Shown here: piece by piece, positions 1-6,531 of the stretch
How positions within the stretch are numbered: position 1 is the first letter of the stretch
How the letters are laid out: each line of letters begins with the position of its first letter
Assembly: GCA_003503535.1 (NCBI GenBank)
Contig: DOCI01000159.1
Location: 2,671-12,043 of the forward strand
DNA from: Planctomycetaceae bacterium
GTDB lineage: Bacteria > Planctomycetota > Planctomycetia > Planctomycetales > Planctomycetaceae
Length of the DNA: 9,373 nt
Direction: 5' to 3'
Notes under the pieces: model-generated
Databases searched by the model: none
What the model was told of the DNA's origin: nothing
Seen by the model: only the letters and a program-made list of their open reading frames with translations
Position numbers and translations under genes: made by a program

Positions 1-15
1 CGCCCCCGCCACCCC
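1..15. repeat. Edge fragment of GC-rich repeat F
   Basis: The first 15 bases, CGCCCCCGCCACCCC, are the exact reverse complement of 7475-7489, the left arm of the GC-rich multi-stem element at 7473-7561. A 15/15 match between two intergenic positions suggests that another copy of that element ends here, upstream of dnaJ, with the rest outside the window. The match is short and low in complexity, so chance similarity is possible. Confidence 0.45.
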
Positions 16-28
16 AGATTTGGTTTTG

Positions 29-127
29 TTAGAATCAGGTTTGACAGGCGTTCAAAATATGCTCGAGAGTTCTGTCTTAGAATTGACAGAAAGCCGAATG
101 GATTGAAAGTTCTCTTTAGTCCATTCG
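29..127 (+). promoter_or_regulatory. dnaJ upstream region with direct and inverted repeats
   Basis: Three arrangements are visible upstream of dnaJ. First, TTAGAAT followed by TTGACAG occurs twice, at 29-47 with a 5-nt insert and at 77-89 in overlapping form. Second, TTCTGTC (70-76) and GACAGAA (85-91) form a perfect 7-bp inverted repeat with an 8-nt loop. Third, CGAATGGA (95-102) and TCCATTCG (120-127) form a perfect 8-bp inverted repeat with a 17-nt loop, ending 22 bp before the start codon. TGTTAGAAT at 27-35 resembles an extended -10 box. No CIRCE element (TTAGCACTC-N9-GAGTGCTAA) is present. A role in heat-shock control is only a guess from the position. Confidence 0.35.
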
Positions 128-149
128 ATTCAAATAGCGAGAGTCTGCA

Positions 150-1283
150 ATGATGGTTGAGAAGCGAGATTATTACGAAGTTCTGGAAGTCGAACGGACG
201 GCTACGATTGAGGTGATCAAAAAGTCGTATCGCAAAATTGCGGTGAAGAATCATCCCGATCGCAATCCCGATGATGAAGAAGCAATTGCACGCTTCAAAG
301 AAGCATCCGAAGCTTACGATGTGCTTTCGAATCAGGAAAAGCGTGCCCGCTACGACCGTTACGGGCATGCCGGCATGGGAGCAGGAGCCGGGGGCGGCGA
401 ACAGTTCCACGATATCCAGGACATTTTCGATGCCTTTGGCGATCTATTCGGCGGTGGCGGACGACGACGTTCCGGCCGCTCGCGTGGACCGGCTCGTGGC
501 GATCATCTGCAGACAACCTTAACACTCGATTTGCTGGAAGCCGCGAATGGTTGCCAGAAGTCGATCAGCATCAAACGCAATAAACTCTGTGATACCTGCG
601 ATGGCTCTGGAGCCAAGCCCGGCACAAAGCCGGAAACCTGCGAGTATTGCGGTGGAGCGGGGCAGGTCGTACAAAGCCAGGGATTCTTCCGACTGCAGAC
701 CGCCTGTCCCAATTGCGGCGGTGCAGGCACGGTCGTCAAAGAGAAGTGCACATCCTGCTGGGGAAATGGTTTTGACAAAGAACAGGTCGATCTGGAAGTC
801 AATGTGCCTGCTGGTGTCGATAATGGCATGCAGTTGTGTTTACGCGGCGAAGGAAATCCCGGTCGCGGCGGCGGGCCACGCGGCGACTTGTTTGTGCACA
901 TTACCGTCAAAGAACATCCCCTGTTTCAACGGGAAGGGATGCATCTGATTTGCAGGGTGCCAATCACTTTCTCGCAGGCGACTCTGGGATCAGAAATAGA
1001 AATTCCTGTCCTCGGCGGCAAAAAGAAACTGACGATTGCTCCGGGAACGCAGCCAAACGAAGTGATTCGTTTACGCGGGGAGGGAATTGCCGATCCACAA
1101 ACGGGACGTAAAGGTGACCTGCATGTGGAAATTAATGTTGATGTTCCCAAGAAATTGAATGAGGAACAGGAACGCCTGCTGCGGGAACTGGCCGAGCATG
1201 ATCATGTGCATGTTTCTGCTCAACGAAAAACGTTCTGGGATCATGTGAAAGAGTTTGTAAACTGGGATGATGATGAAGATTAG
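150..1283 (+). CDS. dnaJ: Chaperone protein DnaJ (type I Hsp40)
   Basis: Cytoplasmic co-chaperone that delivers unfolded proteins to DnaK and stimulates its ATPase. All parts of a full-length class I (type A) DnaJ are present in 377 aa. The J domain covers residues 6-72 with the HPD motif at 35-37. A Gly/Phe-rich linker runs from about 73 to 104. Four CxxCxGxG zinc repeats start at C147, C164, C186 and C200; the fourth is CTSCWGNG. The two C-terminal substrate-binding domains follow to about 335, then a charged helical end. The start is ATG at 150, with GAGAG six bases upstream; a second ATG follows at once and could be used instead. A repeat element begins 3 bp after the stop and grpE lies beyond it. 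dnaK is not in this window. Identification is secure. Confidence 0.97.
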   Translation: MMVEKRDYYEVLEVERTATIEVIKKSYRKIAVKNHPDRNPDDEEAIARFKEASEAYDVLSNQEKRARYDRYGHAGMGAGAGGGEQFHDIQDIFDAFGDLFGGGGRRRSGRSRGPARGDHLQTTLTLDLLEAANGCQKSISIKRNKLCDTCDGSGAKPGTKPETCEYCGGAGQVVQSQGFFRLQTACPNCGGAGTVVKEKCTSCWGNGFDKEQVDLEVNVPAGVDNGMQLCLRGEGNPGRGGGPRGDLFVHITVKEHPLFQREGMHLICRVPITFSQATLGSEIEIPVLGGKKKLTIAPGTQPNEVIRLRGEGIADPQTGRKGDLHVEINVDVPKKLNEEQERLLRELAEHDHVHVSAQRKTFWDHVKEFVNWDDDED

Positions 1284-1286
1284 TCA

Positions 1287-1407
1287 GTAGGGTGCGTCCT
1301 GATGCACCGTGCTGCAGATGTGGATTTGAAATCAATCCATATTCGAAATTGTGATAACTTAAATCGAATACAATGTCACCAGCAAGGTGCGTCAGGACGC
1401 ACCCTAC
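1287..1407. repeat. Repeat A: 121-bp MITE-like palindromic element
   Basis: Two 22-bp arms, 1287-1308 and 1386-1407, are reverse complements at 21 of 22 positions. Each arm is itself nearly palindromic around GGTGCGTC and GACGCACC. Just inside the arms, TGCTG (1310-1314) and CAGCA (1380-1384) pair. Further in there are ATTCGA/TCGAAT and TGGATT/AATCCA pairings, so most of the 121 bp can fold into one imperfect hairpin. There is no coding capacity. The element starts 3 bp after the dnaJ stop and ends 40 bp before grpE, so it lies within the dnaJ-grpE transcript if these genes are co-transcribed. It could be a small non-autonomous mobile element or a REP-like RNA structure. Confidence 0.8.
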
Positions 1408-1447
1408 GGTCTTTTGAACGTGTTTTGTCGTAGTGAATGAGAAGATC

Positions 1448-2023
1448 ATGAATAACGAAGAATTGAATTCCGAACAGGACTTGCCGGAAGACGTCGAGAA
1501 CGCGAACGGCGATGAGACGGAAACAGTTCCATTCGAAGATGCTGCCGAGCAGGCTGAGGAAGTTTCGCCTCTGATCGTGTTGCAGAATCAGGTGGAAGAT
1601 CTCGAAGACAAACTGGTTCGGTCTCATGCCGAACTGGCTAACTTTCGTCGCCGGGCAGCGGTTGAACTTCAGCAGTTCCGCATGTACGAAGGCATCAATC
1701 TGTTGCGGGATCTGTTACCGGTCATCGACAACCTCCAGAGAGCGGCTCAGGCTGCGGAGAACGCTTCGAGCATTGACGACTTGAAAAAGGGAGTCGAGAT
1801 GGTGACTCAACAGTTTGTGGAAACCCTGGGCAAACACAATGTCGAGCCGATTCATGCTGGAAATGAAGCTTTTGACCCAAATCAACATGAAGCGATTCAG
1901 CAGATTCCCTCAGCCGACGTCCCTGCGATGCACGTCCTGCAGGAACTCGAAACCGGCTACAAAATTCACGACCGAATCATCCGCCCGGCTAAAGTCATCG
2001 TCTCAACAGGACCTGCAGAATAA
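1448..2023 (+). CDS. grpE: Nucleotide exchange factor GrpE
   Basis: GrpE releases ADP from DnaK and so resets the Hsp70 cycle in the cytoplasm. The 191-aa protein has a typical acidic, disordered N-terminus (1-40), a long helical dimerisation segment (about 41-105, including the conserved AELANFRRRA stretch) and the C-terminal beta domain. That domain carries the family signature around NEAFDPNQHEAI (139-150) and GYKIHDRIIRPAKVIVS (170-186). The start is placed at ATG 1448, just after a GAGA motif; an in-frame GTG at 1433 would add five residues but has no visible ribosome-binding site. The partner dnaJ lies upstream across repeat A. The order dnaJ-grpE without dnaK differs from the common grpE-dnaK-dnaJ arrangement. 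Confidence 0.96.
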   Translation: MNNEELNSEQDLPEDVENANGDETETVPFEDAAEQAEEVSPLIVLQNQVEDLEDKLVRSHAELANFRRRAAVELQQFRMYEGINLLRDLLPVIDNLQRAAQAAENASSIDDLKKGVEMVTQQFVETLGKHNVEPIHAGNEAFDPNQHEAIQQIPSADVPAMHVLQELETGYKIHDRIIRPAKVIVSTGPAE

Positions 2024-2172
2024 AGCTTGAATATACAAAGCAGGTTGGTTAGTGATGAACAAAATATTTTGAATCAAGTGTTGCACAATCTGGTCTCTGT
2101 GCGAATGATATCAGGTGTATTATCGGTTTCCGGAAGGCTCCAGTGAGCATTCCTCTTTTTAAGAGAATTTCA
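2024..2172. other. Intergenic gap between grpE and fmdB
   Basis: This 149-bp stretch holds no gene and none of the repeat families seen elsewhere in the window. A short stem, CTCTT (2153-2157) with AAGAG (2161-2165), covers the purine-rich ribosome-binding site of fmdB and might limit its access. A weaker GCACA/TGTGC pairing lies at 2083-2102. A promoter for the fmdB-yacG-phosphorylase group is expected here, but I cannot point to convincing -35 and -10 boxes. Confidence 0.4.
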
Positions 2173-2490
2173 ATGCCAACTTACGATTACATTTGTGGGG
2201 CCTGCGATGCCCACTGGGAATTGTTTCAGTCGATTAAGGCCAGCCCGGTTCGCAAGTGTCCGGAATGTGGCAAGATGAAAGCCAAGCGACAAATCGGCAC
2301 GGGAGCCGGCGTGATTTTTAAGGGATCGGGATTTTACCAGACCGATTACCGCAGCGATTCCTACAAAAAAGGAGCCGACGCGGCTAAGAAATCGCAGTCA
2401 GAAGCGAAATCCGAATCCAAGTCGGAAACCAAGTCGAGTGAATCGTCTCCGAAAGCAGAATCGAAATCTTCGAACAGCAGTTCCGAGTAA
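2173..2490 (+). CDS. FmdB-family zinc-ribbon protein
   Basis: A small protein of 105 aa beginning with the FmdB hallmark MPTYDYICGAC. Two CxxC pairs (C8/C11 and C29/C32) form a single zinc ribbon over the first 40 residues. A short conserved part ending GSGFYQTDYR follows (about 50-60). From about residue 66 the tail is low-complexity, almost only Ser, Lys, Glu and Ala, and probably disordered; such tails are common in the family. FmdB proteins were first linked to formamidase regulation, but their general role is unknown, so no function is assigned. The start is ATG 2173, after AAGAGA six bases upstream; a GTG at 2143 would add ten residues that do not fit the family. yacG follows 15 bp after the stop. 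Confidence 0.9.
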   Translation: MPTYDYICGACDAHWELFQSIKASPVRKCPECGKMKAKRQIGTGAGVIFKGSGFYQTDYRSDSYKKGADAAKKSQSEAKSESKSETKSSESSPKAESKSSNSSSE

Positions 2491-2505
2491 TATTGAGGGT
2501 GTCTG

Positions 2506-2748
2506 ATGATTAAACCATTGACCTGTCCCGTCTGCAATAAACAGTTGCCGCCTCAGGTCACGGTGTCGTCTGCGACATTCCCTTTTTGCAGTGAACGCTG
2601 CCGAAATGTGGATTTGCTCCGCTGGTCGGATGGCAAGTATGCAATCGTCGAGGACATCAAAGATCGACCGGATCTCGTTCAGGAATATCTCGAAAAACTG
2701 GAAGAACTTGGCGAAGCTGAGTACGAAGACGATTCTGAGTCGATGTAA
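2506..2748 (+). CDS. yacG: Zinc-binding DNA gyrase inhibitor YacG
   Basis: An 80-aa protein with the YacG pattern: CPVC (C7, C10), then FPFCSERC (C28, C32), then DLLRW, followed by an acidic C-terminus. The four cysteines bind one zinc ion. In E. coli YacG binds GyrB and blocks DNA binding by gyrase; it is inferred that this homologue does the same. Its length is usual for the family. The start ATG is preceded by GAGGG at 2495-2499 with six bases of spacing. It sits between fmdB (15 bp upstream) and the phosphorylase gene (21 bp downstream), which suggests one transcript of three genes. Confidence 0.92.
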   Translation: MIKPLTCPVCNKQLPPQVTVSSATFPFCSERCRNVDLLRWSDGKYAIVEDIKDRPDLVQEYLEKLEELGEAEYEDDSESM

Positions 2749-2769
2749 CTTTCTGAGGAGTCGAACCGC

Positions 2770-3516
2770 TTGTCCGATGATCAGAAAATGGAATTCGACT
2801 GGTTGATTGTCTGTGCTTTGCAGATCGAAGCGGCCGCGATTGCCCGCCTGCTTGAAAATAAACAGTCGATCAAAATCAGTAATATTTCAGTCATCACAGG
2901 GCTCATCGAAGCAGACCGTGTCGCACTCCTCACAACTGGCCCCGGACAAAAGCAAGTTCGTCAAGTTCTGCCGCTGGTTCTGAATGAGATTCAGGTTTCT
3001 CATCTTCTGAATGCAGGATTGTGCGGCGGGCTTTTACCGGAGTTATCTGCAGGGGCTCTCATCGTTCCGAATGAGGTCATCTATGAGCAGGGTTGGACAA
3101 TTCCACTGTTAGCTCCTGATGAAGTTATCCAGAAACCATTCGCAACTGGCTCGTTGCTGACCGTCATTCATCCATTGCATTCCCGCGATTCCAAAGAGAA
3201 AGCCTTTGCAGATACGTCTGCTCAAGCGGTCGACATGGAAGCATTCTTTCTGGCAGAAATCGCACAATCTCGACAACTTCCCCTAACTGTCATCAAGGGA
3301 GTCAGTGATGATGCCCTCACAGAATTTCCAGCTGAGTTAATTCGCGTGATGAAGCAGGACGGTGGAGTCCACTGGAGTAGGCTAGTGAAATTAATATTTT
3401 CTCAGCCGGGAATGATCGTGAATTTATTGCGATTGCAAAAATCCAGCCGACTGGCGATGCAAAATGTTTCTGGACAGCTCGTAAAGCTATTTGAGCAATA
3501 CTCATCGCATCATTAA
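2770..3516 (+). CDS. Nucleoside phosphorylase / MTA-SAH nucleosidase-like protein
   Basis: This 248-aa protein belongs to the PNP/UDP phosphorylase superfamily, which cleaves the N-glycosidic bond of nucleosides. A core strand near the N-terminus ends in CALQIEA; its E20 aligns with catalytic Glu12 of E. coli MTA/SAH nucleosidase. AGLCGGL (82-88) is the usual glycine-rich segment. VDMEA (154-158) holds the Met-Glu that contacts ribose. GVSDDA (177-182) holds the expected catalytic Asp. The true substrate is not clear: MTA/SAH, futalosine (MqnB) or adenosylhopane (HpnG-type) are all possible. The start is TTG at 2770, chosen because GAGGAG (2755-2760) lies nine bases upstream; ATG 2788 lacks such a site. 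About 50 residues after the Asp are extra compared with MTA/SAH nucleosidase. Repeat B begins 7 bp after the stop. Confidence 0.8.
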   Translation: MSDDQKMEFDWLIVCALQIEAAAIARLLENKQSIKISNISVITGLIEADRVALLTTGPGQKQVRQVLPLVLNEIQVSHLLNAGLCGGLLPELSAGALIVPNEVIYEQGWTIPLLAPDEVIQKPFATGSLLTVIHPLHSRDSKEKAFADTSAQAVDMEAFFLAEIAQSRQLPLTVIKGVSDDALTEFPAELIRVMKQDGGVHWSRLVKLIFSQPGMIVNLLRLQKSSRLAMQNVSGQLVKLFEQYSSHH

Positions 3517-3523
3517 ATTAAAG

Positions 3524-3597
3524 GAACCGCGGATGAACACAGATAATCGCGGATGGCTTTCTATTTATCTGCGTTAATCTGTGTTCATCTGCGGTTC
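3524..3597. repeat. Repeat B: inverted repeat with 10-nt tandem units
   Basis: Two 31-bp arms (3524-3554 and 3567-3597) are reverse complements at 27 of 31 positions around a 12-nt loop, so the RNA would form a strong hairpin. Within the left arm, AACC is followed by units of 10 nt: GCGGATGAAC, ACAGATAATC, GCGGATGGCT. It begins 7 bp after the phosphorylase stop. No T-run follows, so it is not a classical intrinsic terminator. Its outer part resembles repeat C at 17 of 20 positions (AACC-CGGATG-ACAC-GA pattern). Confidence 0.85.
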
Positions 3598-3633
3598 TGA
3601 AAATGGTTTTAAATTGCGTTGATGGTTAATCGC

Positions 3634-3650
3634 GTCAGGCACAGCCTGAC
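3634..3650. repeat. Repeat D, copy 1: short palindrome
   Basis: GTCAGGC, a 3-nt spacer and GCCTGAC form a perfect 7-bp palindrome. Together with the next four bases it matches the second copy at 4745-4765 at 18 of 21 positions. It lies in the 258-bp gap between the phosphorylase gene and eboA; the remaining sequence there, 3651-3774, shows only a GTCAG-GTCAGG tandem at 3744-3754 and the eboA ribosome-binding site. Confidence 0.7.
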
Positions 3651-3774
3651 CTGCGGCTGATTTGTCTTCAGGGCTTGAAGTCATGGCTGAAACTGTGATA
3701 CTTGCTTATTGAATTCATAGAGCTATCGAAACCACTTGCAGTTTGTCAGGTCAGGTTGAAATTGAGGATTTGTG

Positions 3775-4653
3775 ATGAGTGAAGCGGTGAAGAATTGTCT
3801 GAAATCCTGGATCACTGCTCGTTGTGATGAGGCGACAAATAACTGGATTGATGAGTCTTGTGAGTTGATCGGCCAAAACCAGTTGCCGCAACTCTATTTG
3901 CGTTTTGGATTGGTCTCGCGAAAGGTTCCGAAGCGAAATCTGGAATTGTCTGCTGATGAGCTGAGTAACGCACAGACTGCTCGAACGAACTGGCGACCTC
4001 AGGATTGGAGTCTGAATGAAGCCGTGCGTTCTTTGTTCGTATTGTCACTTCCAGAAAGTGATGCAGCAGAATATGTGAAGGTGCTGGATCGTCTGTTCGG
4101 AGCAGGGGAAGTGAGTGAACTGGTGGCATTGTATCAGGCATTGCCCTTGTATCCATTTCCGAAAGCTCATGTGAATCGCGCGGCTGAGGGAATTCGGACA
4201 AACATGCGGAGCGTGTTTTGTGCGGTCGCTCACGACAATCCTTATCCTGCTGATCAGTTGCCGGAAGGTTTGTGGAACCAGATGGTGCTCAAATGCCTGT
4301 TTGTGGAAGTCAGTCTATATCCCGTGATCGGACTGGAAGCCCGCAACAATGCGGCTCTTTCCCAAATGCTAAGCGATTATGCCCACGAACGCTGGGCGGC
4401 CAGCAGAACGGTCCATCCGGAATTGTGGCGATGCGTGGATGTCGATGTTTATGAGCCCGCGATTGATGATTTATCACGGGTTCTGAAAACGGGAAACGAT
4501 ATCGAGAGGGCAGCAGCAGGGTTAGCGTTGACGGATAAAAAATCTCCAGCCGCGAATGAGTTATTGAGCACTCAACCCGAGTTGAAAGAAAAAATCGAGC
4601 AACAGCAAATCAGCTGGAAATTAATTCACGAACAATTATTCGTGTCAAAATAA
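3775..4653 (+). CDS. eboA: EboA family protein
   Basis: I recognise this 292-aa protein as EboA-like from its conserved C-terminal half: the stretch around FCAVAHDNPYPADQ (148-161), WNQMVLKCLF (167-176), YAHERWAASR (202-211) and HPELWR (214-219). EboA is the first protein of the eboABCDEF cluster found in eustigmatophyte endosymbionts, cyanobacteria and other bacteria. That cluster has been linked to export or cellular placement of small-molecule precursors, but EboA itself has no known reaction. The protein appears soluble, with no signal peptide or membrane segment. The start is ATG 3775, six bases after GAGGA (3764-3768), preferred over GTG 3772. None of eboB to eboF is nearby: upstream is a phosphorylase gene across a repeat-filled gap, downstream a convergent transporter gene. 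So it is either an isolated gene or part of a split cluster. Confidence 0.8.
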   Translation: MSEAVKNCLKSWITARCDEATNNWIDESCELIGQNQLPQLYLRFGLVSRKVPKRNLELSADELSNAQTARTNWRPQDWSLNEAVRSLFVLSLPESDAAEYVKVLDRLFGAGEVSELVALYQALPLYPFPKAHVNRAAEGIRTNMRSVFCAVAHDNPYPADQLPEGLWNQMVLKCLFVEVSLYPVIGLEARNNAALSQMLSDYAHERWAASRTVHPELWRCVDVDVYEPAIDDLSRVLKTGNDIERAAAGLALTDKKSPAANELLSTQPELKEKIEQQQISWKLIHEQLFVSK

Positions 4654-4661
4654 AGTGGCAT

Positions 4662-4724
4662 AATCACGGATAGACACGGATAAATAAAGTTTGTATCCGT
4701 GAAATTCCGTGTGCATCCGTGGTT
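4662..4724. repeat. Repeat C: inverted repeat related to B
   Basis: Arms 4662-4680 and 4706-4724 are reverse complements at 16 of 19 positions, with a 25-nt loop that contains a further ATCCGTGAA unit. Read on the minus strand, AACC is followed by 10-nt units ACGGATGCAC, ACGGAATTTC and ACGGATACAA, the same design as repeat B. It starts 8 bp after the eboA stop. Confidence 0.75.
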
Positions 4725-4744
4725 CAGAATTCCGAGTCGATTTC

Positions 4745-4761
4745 GTCAGGCAGTGCCTGAC
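4745..4761. repeat. Repeat D, copy 2: short palindrome
   Basis: GTCAGGCA, one central base and TGCCTGAC form a perfect 8-bp palindrome. It is followed by CTAC and is related to the copy at 3634-3650. It lies between repeats C and E in the convergent eboA/HlyD gap. It could form a hairpin in transcripts from either side. Confidence 0.7.
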
Positions 4762-4775
4762 CTACACAACAATCC

Positions 4776-4793
4776 CTTGGCGTCTTGGCGGTT
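4776..4793 (-). repeat. Repeat E, copy 1 (after the HlyD gene)
   Basis: The 18 bases here are identical to 7602-7619. On the minus strand they read AACC followed by 8-nt units GCCAAGAC and GCCAAG. The copy starts 8 bp after the stop of the minus-strand HlyD-family gene and points in the direction of that gene. Confidence 0.75.
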
Positions 4794-4801
4794 CCCATTC
4801 A

Positions 4802-6274
4802 TTACGGTTGAGGAAAGATCCGGAAGTTCGGGATCTGCATGCGTTTCATTTCGTCTTCGAGAGTTTGTGTTGCGTCCTCGGGGATTTTTATGGCGTCGCC
4901 CGGTTTGAGGATGTCCAGGTTGGTCATGATGATTTGATCGCCGGGAGCGATTTGATCTTTCAGAATGCGAATCGTTTGGATATCGATTGTTTTCTCAATC
5001 GGGACACTGACGACTTTCCCATCCTGTGCCAATAATATCTCATCATCAATGACCGCATCTCGAGGAATGGCGATCACGTTTTCGTACACCGGGCCTTCAA
5101 TTTGCACGGTCACAAAAGTTCCAGGCAGAAGTGGCGATGCTGAATTTTCATTGTCGACGACCACAAACACGTCAACCGTACGCGTTTGAGTATCGGCTGT
5201 CGGAGAGGCTCGGGTGACCAGGCCTTCCCAATAGGCATCGGCCGTGCTGCGTGTAGAAATTCGAGCGGTCGGATATTCGCCCGCTGCAATTCGGGGAATG
5301 ATTTTCAGATAGTCTTCCATCGCAATACCGATGGGGATTTCAACCTGTTTTTTACTGGTGACTGTGACGAGGGGATCTCCTACACGAACGTATTGTCCCT
5401 TCTCGACATTGATTTTTGAGAGTTGCCCACTGATCGGACTGGTGACAGATGTTCGTTCGACTTCCAGTTTCGCCAGATCGAGTTCGTTGCGGCGAGTTTG
5501 TCGTTTCGCTTCGACCTGTTTAATTTTCTGGGGCATTAACGCCAGTTCGGTTTCGAGTTGAACTTTGGCTTCTTCGTATTTTCTAAGATCAAGTTCAGCT
5601 GTGGTTAAATCGCTGGGACTGGCAATTTCCTGACGGACAAGATTTTCGACTCGTTTATATTCAGAGATGAAGGCATTGAAATTTTTCTCTGCGATTTGAA
5701 GTCGTCGAGTAAAATTCTTTTGTTCCTGTTCCAGACGATTCAACTCGGCCTGATCTTCATTGAGTAAGTCCTCGGCTTGTTCAACCCGCTCCTGATACGT
5801 CTGCGGATCGATGCGAGCAATCAAATCTCCACTGGATTGTTTGGAGACACCATCGACATCGGTCTGAAAAGAGGCTGCTGAGATCTCCTTGCCGATCTTC
5901 AAGGGAACGATCGTTTCGACAATTTCTCCAGAAACCTGAGCAGAAAGAATCACCTCCTGCATCGCCCGGGCGGTGCCGAAGCCGGTAATCATTTCCTGAA
6001 TGGTCACACTGTCCGCTTCATAAACCTGAACTATATGTGACCGCTCAACCGGCTCTGCCCGTTTCGGATCTTCCCGCATCGAAGCGACCAGCCAGGTGAC
6101 GAAGCCGCCACCAATCAGGCAAGCCGCAATCAGAATGATGGAAAACAAAGTTCGCATACCAGGCAACTTTCTCAGCAAAGATGTATGTTCAGAGGATTTC
6201 AGAGCGACTTTCCTCGGTGGCGGAGGTGAGGAACTTGTCGAGAAATCGGGCTCTTGGACACTCGAATCGGGCAC
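4802..6274 (-). CDS. HlyD-type periplasmic adaptor (membrane-fusion) protein
   Basis: The 490-aa protein is an efflux adaptor of the HlyD/RND type, which links an inner-membrane pump to an outer-membrane channel. A 40-residue Ser/Pro-rich cytoplasmic start is followed by one membrane segment (about 42-65). The first half of the lipoyl domain (about 107-135) includes SAQVSGEI. A long alpha-helical hairpin runs from about 160 to 275, and the second lipoyl half covers 276-307 (SPISGQLSKINVEKGQYVRVGD). Beta-barrel and membrane-proximal domains follow to about 465. The start is GTG at 6274 with AAAGG nine bases upstream and an in-frame stop 15 bp before it; Met40 is a possible later start. No RND or ABC pump or TolC-like gene is near, so the substrate cannot be named. 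It diverges from the methyltransferase gene. Confidence 0.88.
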   Translation of the reverse strand: MPDSSVQEPDFSTSSSPPPPRKVALKSSEHTSLLRKLPGMRTLFSIILIAACLIGGGFVTWLVASMREDPKRAEPVERSHIVQVYEADSVTIQEMITGFGTARAMQEVILSAQVSGEIVETIVPLKIGKEISAASFQTDVDGVSKQSSGDLIARIDPQTYQERVEQAEDLLNEDQAELNRLEQEQKNFTRRLQIAEKNFNAFISEYKRVENLVRQEIASPSDLTTAELDLRKYEEAKVQLETELALMPQKIKQVEAKRQTRRNELDLAKLEVERTSVTSPISGQLSKINVEKGQYVRVGDPLVTVTSKKQVEIPIGIAMEDYLKIIPRIAAGEYPTARISTRSTADAYWEGLVTRASPTADTQTRTVDVFVVVDNENSASPLLPGTFVTVQIEGPVYENVIAIPRDAVIDDEILLAQDGKVVSVPIEKTIDIQTIRILKDQIAPGDQIIMTNLDILKPGDAIKIPEDATQTLEDEMKRMQIPNFRIFPQP

Positions 6275-6353
6275 AGTGAACAGCCTTTATTGGGTCAGAT
6301 CAGGAATTGGCTAACAATTCCGATAGGTTTTGCAGCAATGAGAAATTGGATTT

Positions 6354-6491
6354 GGTTGAGTGTTGAAGGTTAAGCGTTTTTATCTGAAACTACCGCAGAT
6401 ACATAGTTTGATGAACTTGCATTGCAAAACTGCTGTATGTTCAGCGTTCTTCTCTCAACCCCTCAACCTTCAACCCTTAACTCTCAACAAC
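6354..6491. repeat. Repeat G: inverted pair of degenerate 7-nt tandem repeats
   Basis: On the left, 6356-6376 holds three units: TTGAGTG, TTGAAGG, TTAAGCG. On the right, 6452-6487 holds the reverse complement type: CTCTCAA, CCCCTCAA, CCTTCAA, CCCTTAA, CTCTCAA. The arms can pair at about 15 of 20 positions across a loop of about 77 nt. The element fills much of the 257-bp gap between the divergent HlyD and methyltransferase genes, ending 40 bp before the latter. Promoters for both genes must also lie in this gap, but I see no clear -35/-10 pair. Confidence 0.65.
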
Positions 6492-6531
6492 ATTATAACC
6501 ATTTCTGGTTCTGAGTCAGCATCGAAGTTTT

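Noticed and set aside
1..149. CIRCE/HrcA site upstream of dnaJ
   Set aside because: The TTAGCACTC-N9-GAGTGCTAA pattern is absent; the inverted repeats here have different sequences and spacing.
503..910. 135-codon open frame on the minus strand inside dnaJ
   Set aside because: It lies wholly within dnaJ, has a low-complexity Ser/Pro-rich translation with no recognisable motif, and is best explained as a shadow of the coding strand.
2143..2172. Upstream GTG start for the FmdB-type gene
   Set aside because: It adds ten residues that do not match the family, which almost always begins with MPTYDY or similar; the ATG at 2173 has its own purine-rich site.
3523..3597. Repeat B as a Rho-independent terminator
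   Set aside because: The stem is strong but not GC-dominated at its base and no T-run follows on either strand, so it does not fit the classical type.
3524..4793. Possible CRISPR array from repeats B, C, D and E
   Set aside because: The repeats differ from one another, have no regular spacing or unique spacers, and no cas gene is present.
4709..5035. 108-codon plus-strand frame at the eboA/HlyD junction
   Set aside because: Its first part is repeats C, D and E and the rest is antisense to the HlyD gene; no motif or ribosome-binding site supports it.
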